Shown here one piece after another: positions 24,978-32,468 of a stretch of DNA of 39,794 nucleotides. Position numbers and translations under genes: made by a program. This DNA is from an uncultured Lachnospiraceae bacterium (GTDB taxonomy: Bacteria; Bacillota; Clostridia; Lachnospirales; Lachnospiraceae). Position 1 is the first letter of the stretch. Each line of letters starts with the position of its first letter. The DNA lies in assembly GCA_948470755.1 (NCBI GenBank), contig CAOKPU010000023.1:1-39794 (forward strand). Reading direction: 5' to 3'. The notes under the pieces are model-generated. The model saw nothing but the letters and a program-made list of their open reading frames with translations. It did not search any database and had not been told where the DNA came from.

Positions 24978-26333
24978 ATGAACGGAGAGAAACAAAAAAA
25001 AAATACGGGGCCGGAAAATGGGGTGCAGAAACAGGATTCTGATTTTATAACAGAAACAATCAAGCAGCGTCCGATCAATAAAAGAAAACTGTTAAGACAG
25101 ACTTTAATTACGGCAGCTATGGCGGTTGTTTTTTCTTTGGTGGCGTGTCTGACATTTTTGCTGTTAGAGCCGGTAATCAGTAATTGGCTGTATCCGGAGG
25201 AAGAACCGGAACCGATTGAATTTTTGGAAGAGGCGGAAGAAATGCTGCCGGAAGATATGATTGTGGATGATTCGGAGATGGAGCAGGAAGAGGCCCCTGC
25301 GGAAACCATCATTCGGGATGAACAGATACAAAAAATACTGGATAGTATACAGTTGGATATGGAAGACTATGCTGCTATGTACAATTCCATGGCGGAGATT
25401 GCGTCTCGGGCCGGCAAATCGGTGGTTATGGTGACTGGTTCCGTATCGAATGTAGACTGGTTTAACGATCCTTATGAAAGCAAAGGGCAGACGTCGGGGA
25501 TCATTGTGGCAAAACAGCCGAAGGAGATACTAATCCTTGTAAATTATGAAAAGGTAATCGATGCGGAAAGCATTGTGGTAACGTTCTGGAATGGTACGCA
25601 GGGAGAGGCGCGGATACAGGAAAAAGATGTCAATACGAAACTGGCGGTAATTTCCGTATCAATGGAAGGGATGGACAAAGAAACCGCAGACGCGGTTACG
25701 GTAGCAGACCTGACAGCAAGTTCCAGCAGCCGTGCCATAATTGGAAAGCCTGTCATAGCCATTGGCAGTCCGCTGGGAAATGGGGATTCGGTATGTTATG
25801 GGGTGATTACTTCCAATAACGGGATCCTGAATATGGTGGATTCCTATTATAAGATGGTGACGACCAATATTTATGGGAGCCAGAAGGCATCAGGGGTACT
25901 GATCAATATGAAGGGACAGGTGCTGGGGATCATTGATAATTCCCATAACGGCGATGATATGAAAAATCTTGTGTCAGGCATTGGAATTACGGAACTCCGG
26001 AAGGTGGTTGAGCGGATGAGCAACGGGAGGAAACAGGCGTACTTAGGCACCCATGGAACGGACGTGACGGTAGATGCGAATGAAAACCTGGGCGTGCCGT
26101 ATGGGGCGTATATTACGGAAATAGAGATGGATTCCCCCGCAATGGAGGCGGGAATCCAAAGCGGTGACGTTATTGTCAGCATGAAAGAAAAGGAAATCCA
26201 CAATTATGGCGATTTGGTCAATGCTATTATGGAAAGGCAGCCGAATGAAATCGTACCCATTACATTAATGCGGCAGGGGCCGGAAGAATATGTGCAGATG
26301 GATATTAGTGTCACCTTGGGAAATATAGATTGA
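24978..26333 (+). CDS. HtrA/S1C-like pseudoprotease with PDZ domain, membrane anchored
   Basis: 451 residues from the ATG at 24978, chosen for GGAGG. A cytosolic basic N-terminus is followed by one transmembrane helix (about 42-64), an acidic linker, a trypsin-like domain (about 140-345) and a PDZ domain (about 355-450). Compared with HtrA proteases, the catalytic His position is Tyr190, the Asp position is Lys221 (DVNTKLAVI instead of DPxTDLAVL), and GNSGG is replaced by QKASG, putting Ala304 at the nucleophile. The fold is recognisable (IAIGSPLG, MKGQVLGII) but it should not cut protein. It may sense, bind or scaffold. Repeat copies lie both before and after it. Confidence 0.85.
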   Translation: MNGEKQKKNTGPENGVQKQDSDFITETIKQRPINKRKLLRQTLITAAMAVVFSLVACLTFLLLEPVISNWLYPEEEPEPIEFLEEAEEMLPEDMIVDDSEMEQEEAPAETIIRDEQIQKILDSIQLDMEDYAAMYNSMAEIASRAGKSVVMVTGSVSNVDWFNDPYESKGQTSGIIVAKQPKEILILVNYEKVIDAESIVVTFWNGTQGEARIQEKDVNTKLAVISVSMEGMDKETADAVTVADLTASSSSRAIIGKPVIAIGSPLGNGDSVCYGVITSNNGILNMVDSYYKMVTTNIYGSQKASGVLINMKGQVLGIIDNSHNGDDMKNLVSGIGITELRKVVERMSNGRKQAYLGTHGTDVTVDANENLGVPYGAYITEIEMDSPAMEAGIQSGDVIVSMKEKEIHNYGDLVNAIMERQPNEIVPITLMRQGPEEYVQMDISVTLGNID

Positions 26334-26452
26334 AAATCAGCCCGGCCGTTGATCTTACCGCATGATAATCTGTTCTTTTTGGTTATTTTTGCTCATGACA
26401 AAGGCGGTTTCGCTGTTATAAACTATTTGGGACGGTATGGTGGTTGGCGTCA

Positions 26453-26615
26453 AGAGAAGTTCTAAGGCTCAACAGCAAGGGCTGTTTCGCTAAGAACTTC
26501 TAGGCTTTGTGTAGCGAACCGTCCTTCACGCGGAAAAATGCTTAAAATACGGTATTTTTCAAGACAAGCAGGTTTGTCTGGGGATTTTGAGATCCTTCGG
26601 AGCGGAATCATAGGG
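26453..26615 (+). repeat. Modular hairpin repeat, copy C
   Basis: AGAAGTTCT (26455-26463) pairs with AGAACTTCT (26493-26501) around AACAGC/GCTGTT. The arms are swapped compared with copies A and D, while pairing is kept. GGAAAAATGC/GTATTTTTC, AGACAA/TTGTCT and a weakened GATCC...GGAATC hairpin follow. It ends ATCATAGGGG, 40 bases before the yhaM ATG. The remaining gap 26334-26452 holds nothing I can name. Confidence 0.75.
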
Positions 26616-26655
26616 GTAAGGTGGAGAAACAAAAAAAGAAAAGGGATGGAAACAT

Positions 26656-27600
26656 ATGAAGTATATTAAAGATTATAAAGAAGGCGACAGGATATTTGAT
26701 ATTTATTTATGCAAGCATAAGCAATCGGCGGTGACAAAGAATGGAAAAGCATATGATAATGTGATCTTACAGGATAAGACGGGGACGTTGGATGCAAAGG
26801 TCTGGGATCCCCATAATCCGGGAATTGGGGAATTTGATTCTTTGGATTATATTGAAGTGTATGGCGATGTTACCAGCTTTCAGAATTCCCTTCAAGTTAA
26901 TGTAAAACGCATACGTAAATGTCAGGAAGGGGAATATGCCCCGGCGGACTATCTTCCGGTAAGCAGTAAGGATATCGAGGAGATGTATACGGAACTGCTT
27001 GGATACATAAGCGGGATAGGAAACAAATATTTGAAAACTTTGATGGAGTCGTTCTTTGTAATGGATAAGGATTTTATCAAGGCGTTTAAGCAATCGTCGG
27101 CAGCAAAAACGGTGCATCATGGTTTTGTTGGCGGTTTGCTGGAACATACTTTGGGAGTGACGAAGCTGTGTGAATATTATTGCACGGCATATCCGCTGCT
27201 GAAAAAAGATCTGCTGATCAGTGCGGCAATTTGTCATGATATTGGAAAAATAAAGGAGTTGTCGCTTTTTCCGGAAAACGATTATACCGATGAAGGGCAG
27301 CTTCTTGGGCATATTGTGATGGGAGCTGAAATGGTAGGGGAAAAAATAAAGGCTGTCGAGGGATTCCCCCCAACGCTTGCCGGGGAATTGAAACATTGCA
27401 TCCTTGCCCATCATGGGGAATACGAATTCGGCTCTCCGAAAAAGCCGGCCATTATGGAAGCAATGGCGCTGAATTTTGCGGATAATACGGATGCAAAAAT
27501 GGAAACGTTTAAGGAATTGCTGAATAATACAAAGGAAACGGGATGGCTTGGGTTTAACAGGCTATTTGAATCTAATCTTAGGGCAACAAGGATGGAGTAA
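26656..27600 (+). CDS. yhaM: 3'-5' exoribonuclease YhaM family (OB fold plus HD domain)
   Basis: 314 residues. The OB-fold nucleic-acid-binding domain (about 1-95: AVTKNGKAYDNVILQDKTGTLDAKVWDP) is followed by an HD phosphohydrolase-like domain (HHGFVGGLLEHTLGVTKLC, AAICHDIGKIKEL, HCILAHHGEYEFGSP) with the metal-binding histidines and HD pair. YhaM trims RNA 3' ends and has some DNA activity. gene length fits. rlmD starts only 2 bases after its stop, so they are one transcript. Confidence 0.93.
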   Translation: MKYIKDYKEGDRIFDIYLCKHKQSAVTKNGKAYDNVILQDKTGTLDAKVWDPHNPGIGEFDSLDYIEVYGDVTSFQNSLQVNVKRIRKCQEGEYAPADYLPVSSKDIEEMYTELLGYISGIGNKYLKTLMESFFVMDKDFIKAFKQSSAAKTVHHGFVGGLLEHTLGVTKLCEYYCTAYPLLKKDLLISAAICHDIGKIKELSLFPENDYTDEGQLLGHIVMGAEMVGEKIKAVEGFPPTLAGELKHCILAHHGEYEFGSPKKPAIMEAMALNFADNTDAKMETFKELLNNTKETGWLGFNRLFESNLRATRME

Positions 27601-27602
27601 GG

Positions 27603-29075
27603 ATGGAATATAAGAAAAATGATATTCTTACAGTGAAGATCGAAGATATCGGCAACGGCGGAGAGGGTATAGGCAAAGTAAACGGCTATACCCTTTTTGT
27701 AAAGGATGCGGTAATTGGGGACACAGTAAGATGCAAGGTGATGAAGGCGAAAAAAAATTACGGTTACGCGAAGCTGGAAGAGATTATCGTTCCTTCCGCT
27801 GTCCGCATAAAGCCGCAGTGCCAGTATCATAGACAGTGCGGAGGATGCCAGATACAGGCAATGGATTATCCGGCGCAGCTTATTTTTAAACAAAATAAAG
27901 TAAAAAACAGCCTGATGCGGATAGGGGGATTTGAGGAAGAGGCCGTAGAGCAGATAATGGAGCCGATTGTGGGGATGGAGGATGCATATCATTACCGGAA
28001 TAAAGCGCAGTTCCCGGTGGGAAGGGATAAGGAAGGGAATCCGGTGGCCGGGTTTTATGCAGGGAGGACGCATGACATTATTGTCAATACAGATTGCGCT
28101 TTAGGAGCGGAGGAAAATAAGGAAATATTGGAAAATATTTTGACATATATGAAGAAATATCACATTCCGCCCTATGATGAAAAGACGGGAGCCGGATTGG
28201 TTCGGCATGTATTGATACGCAAGGGGTTTGCCAGCGGGGAGATTATGGTTTGCCTTGTGATTAATTATAACGGCAAAAAGGGAAGGGGTGCGGAAGAGGA
28301 GGAAAAGGGGAATGCGGATTTCCTGCCTTATCAGACGGAACTGATAAAAGAGTTGGAAAAAACACATGGTATGACAAGTGTGTCGGTATGTATCAATACG
28401 GAACGGACAAACGTAATTATGGGGGATAAGGTTTATACTATATGGGGAAAGGATAAAATTTGCGATACCATATATAGAAGGAATACAAAAGATTTTTCCC
28501 TGACGGGCGATGGGATTGTCTTTCAGATATCCCCGCTTTCTTTTTATCAGGTAAATCCGTTGCAGACGGAAAAACTGTACAGCCTGGTATTGGAATATGC
28601 CGGATTGGACGGGAAAGAAACGGTATGGGATTTATATTGCGGGATTGGAACGATTTCTCTCTTCTTGGCGGGGAGGGCAAAACAAGTTTATGGCGTGGAG
28701 GTGATTCCGCAGGCCGTTCAGGACGCTAAAGAAAACGCAGAACGCAATGGGATACGAAATGCGGAGTTTTTTGTAGGAAAAGCGGAAGATATATTGCCGA
28801 ATAAGTATGAAGAGGAAGGGATCAGGGCTGACGTGATCGTGGTGGATCCGCCGAGGAAAGGCTGCGATAAAGAATGTCTTGATACTATGCTGAAAATGTG
28901 TCCGGAAAGGATCGTATATGTAAGCTGTGATCCGGCAACGCTGGCCAGGGATCTTAGAGTGCTGTGCGATGGGGGGTATGAGGTGAGAAGGGTTAGGGCG
29001 GTGGATCAGTTTGGGGGGACGGTGCATGTTGAGGTAGTAATAATGATGCAGTATTGTGGAAAAAGAGGGAAATAG
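27603..29075 (+). CDS. rlmD: 23S rRNA (uracil-C5)-methyltransferase RlmD/RumA type
   Basis: 490 residues. An N-terminal TRAM domain (about 1-60) is followed by the 4Fe-4S cysteines CQYHRQCGGCQ and the C-terminal methyltransferase: FQVNPLQTEKL-like ISPLSFYQVNPLQTEKLY, SAM motif DLYCGIGTISLFLA, VDPPRKGCDKEC, and YVSCDPATLARDL with the catalytic cysteine. It adds a 5-methyl group to 23S rRNA uridines. In many Gram-positives the 3' end of this gene is an attachment site for integrative elements, and a recombinase and an accessory island lie just downstream here. Confidence 0.95.
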   Translation: MEYKKNDILTVKIEDIGNGGEGIGKVNGYTLFVKDAVIGDTVRCKVMKAKKNYGYAKLEEIIVPSAVRIKPQCQYHRQCGGCQIQAMDYPAQLIFKQNKVKNSLMRIGGFEEEAVEQIMEPIVGMEDAYHYRNKAQFPVGRDKEGNPVAGFYAGRTHDIIVNTDCALGAEENKEILENILTYMKKYHIPPYDEKTGAGLVRHVLIRKGFASGEIMVCLVINYNGKKGRGAEEEEKGNADFLPYQTELIKELEKTHGMTSVSVCINTERTNVIMGDKVYTIWGKDKICDTIYRRNTKDFSLTGDGIVFQISPLSFYQVNPLQTEKLYSLVLEYAGLDGKETVWDLYCGIGTISLFLAGRAKQVYGVEVIPQAVQDAKENAERNGIRNAEFFVGKAEDILPNKYEEEGIRADVIVVDPPRKGCDKECLDTMLKMCPERIVYVSCDPATLARDLRVLCDGGYEVRRVRAVDQFGGTVHVEVVIMMQYCGKRGK

Positions 29076-29106
29076 GGTGGTTGGGCCACAAGATGTTGTG
29101 GCTTGA

Positions 29107-29154
29107 GGGCAAAAATTGAGCCGAAAAATGGCTGGTTTTTGCCCTATTTTTTTT
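29107..29154 (+). terminator. Rho-independent terminator after rlmD
   Basis: GGGCAAAAA (29107-29115) pairs with TTTTTGCCC (29136-29144), with an inner AGCC/GGCT stem, followed by a T-rich run to 29154. It closes the yhaM-rlmD transcript. The rest of 29076-29561 holds this terminator, repeat copy D and no gene. Confidence 0.88.
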
Positions 29155-29370
29155 ACCCGTTTTTATAGATGCATAGTGCTTTTCTGAGGATGTGCATGGG
29201 TAAAATGGGGATTTGGAGTGATTTGGAGAGAATATGAAGGAGGGATGAGTAAAAAAGATGAATACGGGAAGAAATTCCTTATGAAAGCGCAGAGGAAGGA
29301 ATGCAGATGAATATGTGATGCTGTATGCCGGCGGCATGATGATGACTGCCAGGGTATTGCATGTGAAGTA

Positions 29371-29540
29371 GCGTGAGAAGAACTTCTAATCACTCGCAGC
29401 AGAGGCTGCTTCGCGAAGAAGTTCTACGACTTGCTTTGCAAGTCTTTCTCACACGGGAGAATGCCTGAAATGCGGCATTCTCCGCATTGATTTGAGATTC
29501 CGCGAAGCGGAATCATGGTGGTTAGTGTGAATCATAGGGG
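29371..29540 (+). repeat. Modular hairpin repeat, copy D, at the island's left edge
   Basis: GTGAGAA/TTCTCAC and GAACTTCT (29380-29387)/AGAAGTTC (29417-29424) enclose GCAGC/GCTGC and the GACTTGC/GCAAGTC hairpin, identical to copy A. GGAGAATGCC/GGCATTCTCC (29456-29483) and GATTCCGC/GCGGAATC (29496-29514) follow. The AGACAAGC hairpin is missing. The right end reads ATCATGGTGGTTAGTGTGAATCATAGGGG, as if a second, internally deleted copy (start TTAGTGTGA, end ATCATAGGGG) were fused. It ends 21 bases before the recombinase ATG at 29562. Confidence 0.82.
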
Positions 29541-29561
29541 AACAATTATATCGGAGAGTTT

Positions 29562-31234
29562 ATGACAACAGGGAATACGGCAAAAGAGATTTTACGCTGC
29601 TGGCGCAGGAAAAAAAGAAAGTATCCATAATCCCGGCAAAGCCCCAGTATGACAGGAGCATCAAGCTGTCAGAGAAGGAACTGCGGGTAGCCGCCTACTG
29701 CAGGGTCAGCACCGGGCTGGAAGAGCAGGAAAGCAGTTGTGAGGCACAGGTGGAATACTACACCGGAAAAATACAGGAAACAGAGAACTGGAAACTGGCG
29801 GGCATTTATGCCGATGACGGAAAGAGCGCGGCCAACACCAGGAAGCGTGGCGATTTCAATGCCATGATCAGGGATGCAGAAGACGGCAAGACCGACATGA
29901 TACTGACAAAATCCGTCAGCCGTTTCGCCAGAAATACCGTAGACTCCCTGCTGACCATCCGCAGGCTGAAAGAAAAGAATGTGGCGGTGGTCTTTGAAAA
30001 AGAGGGCATCAACACGCTGGACGGGACCGGGGAAATCCTGATCACCATCTTAAGCAGCCTGGCACAGGAGGAGAGCCGCAACATCAGCGAGAACACCAGA
30101 TGGGGCGTGGTAAGGAAGTTTGAAAAGGGAAAGGCCACTGTCAACCATAACAAATTCATGGGGTACACCAAGAATGAAAACGGGGACCTTGTCATAGCCC
30201 CGGAAGAGGCAGAAACCGTCCGGCTGGTTTTCCGGCTTTATCTGGAGGGATACAGTGCAGGAAAGATAGCAAAGTATCTGGAGGAGCAGAAGATAAAAAC
30301 GGCAACCGGGCTGGAAAAATGGCATGGCACGGTTGTGCTGAAGATGCTCCGGAATGAGAAGTACATGGGTGACGCCCTGCTGCAGAAGACTTACACGGTG
30401 GATTTCATGACCAAGAAAAAGGTCATGAATAAAGGGATCGTGCCGCAGTATTATGTGGAGGATGACCATGAAGCGATCATACCGAAGGATCTTTTTTACC
30501 GGGTGCAGGAGGAACTGGCAAGACGGGCTTCCGTCAATAAGTCAGCAGTCACAAGAAAGAAAAACATGAAAAGCAAATATTCTTCCGGATATGCCCTGAC
30601 GGGAATCCTGCCCTGCGGGGAATGCGGGCAGGACTACCGGAGAGTCGCCTGGGCGAGAAACGGAAAGAAAAAGGTTGTCTGGAGATGCAGCAACCGTCTG
30701 GCCAACGGCACCAAGAACTGTAAGGATTCCGCCACACTGGAAGAGGGTGCATTGAACCGGGCGGTCATGGAGGCCATCCGCCGGACCGCCTGCAATGACG
30801 GAAACTTCGCATCCGCACTCAGGCAGAATGTCATCCGGGTCATCGGAAGCTACGGGAGGGAGCAGAAGCTGGATGAATACGACGAAAAAATCAAGGCAAG
30901 GCAGGAAGAAATGGTGTCGCTGATCGCAGAGAATGCAGCCATCAGCTCCTACACAGACGAATTCGACGAGAGGTACCGCAGGATTGCAGAGGAGATCAGC
31001 GCCTTAAAAGAGGAACAGCCGGAAGCCAGAAGAAGGAAAAAACTGGCAGACAGTTATAACCAGCGGATGAAGAATGTGGATGATTTCCTAAAACAGCAGA
31101 CCTGCCAGATGCCGGAATCTGGCAACGACCTTGTGCGGAGACTGGTGGAAAATATCAAAGTGGTGTCAGCGGACAAGCTGCTGATACAGTTCCAGTCGGG
31201 AATCGTCATGGAACAGGAAATCAGAAGTGACTGA
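29562..31234 (+). CDS. Large serine recombinase, 5' end frameshifted
   Basis: The catalytic domain begins with RVAAYCRVST, whose Ser is codon 29708-29710, and includes KSVSRFARNTVDSL. A recombinase domain, a zinc ribbon (CGECGQDY ... CSNRLANGTKNCKD) and a coiled-coil tail follow, as in transposon and ICE integrases. The catalytic frame is open from 29531 but has no ATG, GTG or TTG before the Ser. The best start is ATG 29562 with cggagag upstream, in another frame; it runs 22 codons to a stop. A run of seven A at 29610-29616 joins the two frames by a -1 shift. An in-frame GTG at 29750 would lose the catalytic Ser. Possibly a pseudogene, a sequencing error or slippage. It is richer in GC than the next genes. 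Confidence 0.85.
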
Positions 31235-31311
31235 AGTTCAGGCAGGGATGACAACGGAACAGGGAAATGTGGTTCCTGCCTGTGAAAGAAATTCTGTGGA
31301 TTTACGGTAAG

Positions 31312-31343
31312 AATAAAATGCCTGGAGAGCCGGGCGTTTTATT
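31312..31343 (+). terminator. Hairpin terminator after the recombinase
   Basis: AATAAAATGCCTGG (31312-31325), loop agag, and CCGGGCGTTTTATT (31330-31343) form a 14-bp stem with two G-T pairs. The T/A-rich flanks suit termination in either direction. Another paired segment, CAGGCA...TGCCTG with GGAAC/GTTCC inside, lies at about 31237-31282. Confidence 0.75.
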
Positions 31344-31394
31344 GTTGGCGTAAGCACAACAGGAAATGCCACAGCAGAAAAAGTAGAAAATGAA

Positions 31395-31423
31395 TTGAGA
31401 GTTGATGTGCATATTGTTATAAT
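31395..31423 (+). promoter_or_regulatory. Strong promoter for the DUF5677/HEPN pair
   Basis: TTGAGA (31395-31400), a 17-base spacer and TATAAT (31418-31423), with TGT just before the -10 (31415-31417), form a near-perfect extended promoter 53 bases before the start at 31476. The -10 nine bases TGTTATAAT are identical to those at 34200-34208. Confidence 0.75.
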
Positions 31424-31475
31424 GAAGATGTATCATTTGGAGTTATGAATAGATTTAGTGAAATGGAGAACCGTT

Positions 31476-32444
31476 ATGAATAACGATTATATAAAAATTT
31501 TTAATGAACTGTTTTATGATGTTCAGAAAGATGAAGAAATGAATGCACTGGTAGCAGATATTTGTGAGTGGTTAGGTAGTGTTATTATAAAGTATGGGGA
31601 AGTGGTAAATGAGTTTCAATATCGGAAGGAGGAAGAAAAAGATGTACTTACTGATATGGTGGTTGCATTGTTTTTGAGAAAAGTAATGGAGCACATAGAT
31701 GCAATAATTATTTTAATAGAAAAGAGTGCATTTTCGCAGGCTCAAATTATATTACGAACCTTGTTAGAAACGGTAGTAAGTCTGAAGTTTATATTAAAAG
31801 AAGATACGGAAAGGCGAGCTGCAGCATATTATTTGTATCATCACTATGAGGAATTAGAAAAAATTTCATTTTTTGATGAGAGAAAGAAAATTGGAAAAAT
31901 GATGAAAGAGAATATAGGCGAGGAAGCACATAAAGATGTTCTAAAAAAAATAGAGGCAAAGAAAGAAGCGTTTAAGAGATTAATAGCGAATAATGATTTG
32001 TTTAAAGAGATAGATGACTTAAGAAACCAAAAGATAAAAGAAAAGATAAAGAAATACCCAAAGGAGCAACCACATATCCAATGGTATCAGATATGTGGTA
32101 GTGTAAAGAATTTTGCTGGACTTATGAGAGATGTAGGATGGCAGACATATTATAGTACTATATATGGCGGGATGTCTATGGAAACACATGGATACAATGC
32201 AACAGTAGAGGTGGTGCCGGATAAGGATGGTTTACATATGAAATGTTTACGAAATCCATTGAATGGTTATAGTACTGTTGAATTAACAGGAACATTTAGT
32301 GTGAGTGCATTGAATGATGTATATGAGTATCTACAGGATGGAAAAGAGGAAAGAGAAGAATTTAGGGAGTATTACAGAGGGTATATGGAGAAAAGAAAAT
32401 ATATACAAACGAGATATGAACAACTTGTTAATTCTGGTGAATAA
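31476..32444 (+). CDS. DUF5677-like protein
   Basis: 322 residues from the ATG at 31476, preceded by GGAG seven bases upstream; a GTG six codons earlier is poorer. It is mostly helical. SQAQIILRTLLETVVSLKFIL (R94-x3-E98) and RAAAYYLYHHYEEL, with the later GGMSMETHGY (His238), resemble DUF5677, a family of unknown function found in accessory regions. No signal or membrane segment is seen. It is followed 24 bases later by the HEPN-motif gene, so the two are cotranscribed. Codon use is more A/T-rich than in the recombinase. The family call is from memory of its pattern. Confidence 0.68.
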   Translation: MNNDYIKIFNELFYDVQKDEEMNALVADICEWLGSVIIKYGEVVNEFQYRKEEEKDVLTDMVVALFLRKVMEHIDAIIILIEKSAFSQAQIILRTLLETVVSLKFILKEDTERRAAAYYLYHHYEELEKISFFDERKKIGKMMKENIGEEAHKDVLKKIEAKKEAFKRLIANNDLFKEIDDLRNQKIKEKIKKYPKEQPHIQWYQICGSVKNFAGLMRDVGWQTYYSTIYGGMSMETHGYNATVEVVPDKDGLHMKCLRNPLNGYSTVELTGTFSVSALNDVYEYLQDGKEEREEFREYYRGYMEKRKYIQTRYEQLVNSGE

Positions 32445-32468
32445 GATTTGAAATTATGAGGGTGAAAT

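Noticed and set aside
29030-29050. Direct-repeat att site in the rlmD 3' end
   Set aside because: I searched by eye for a second copy of the GGTGCATGTTGAGG stretch and found none in the window.
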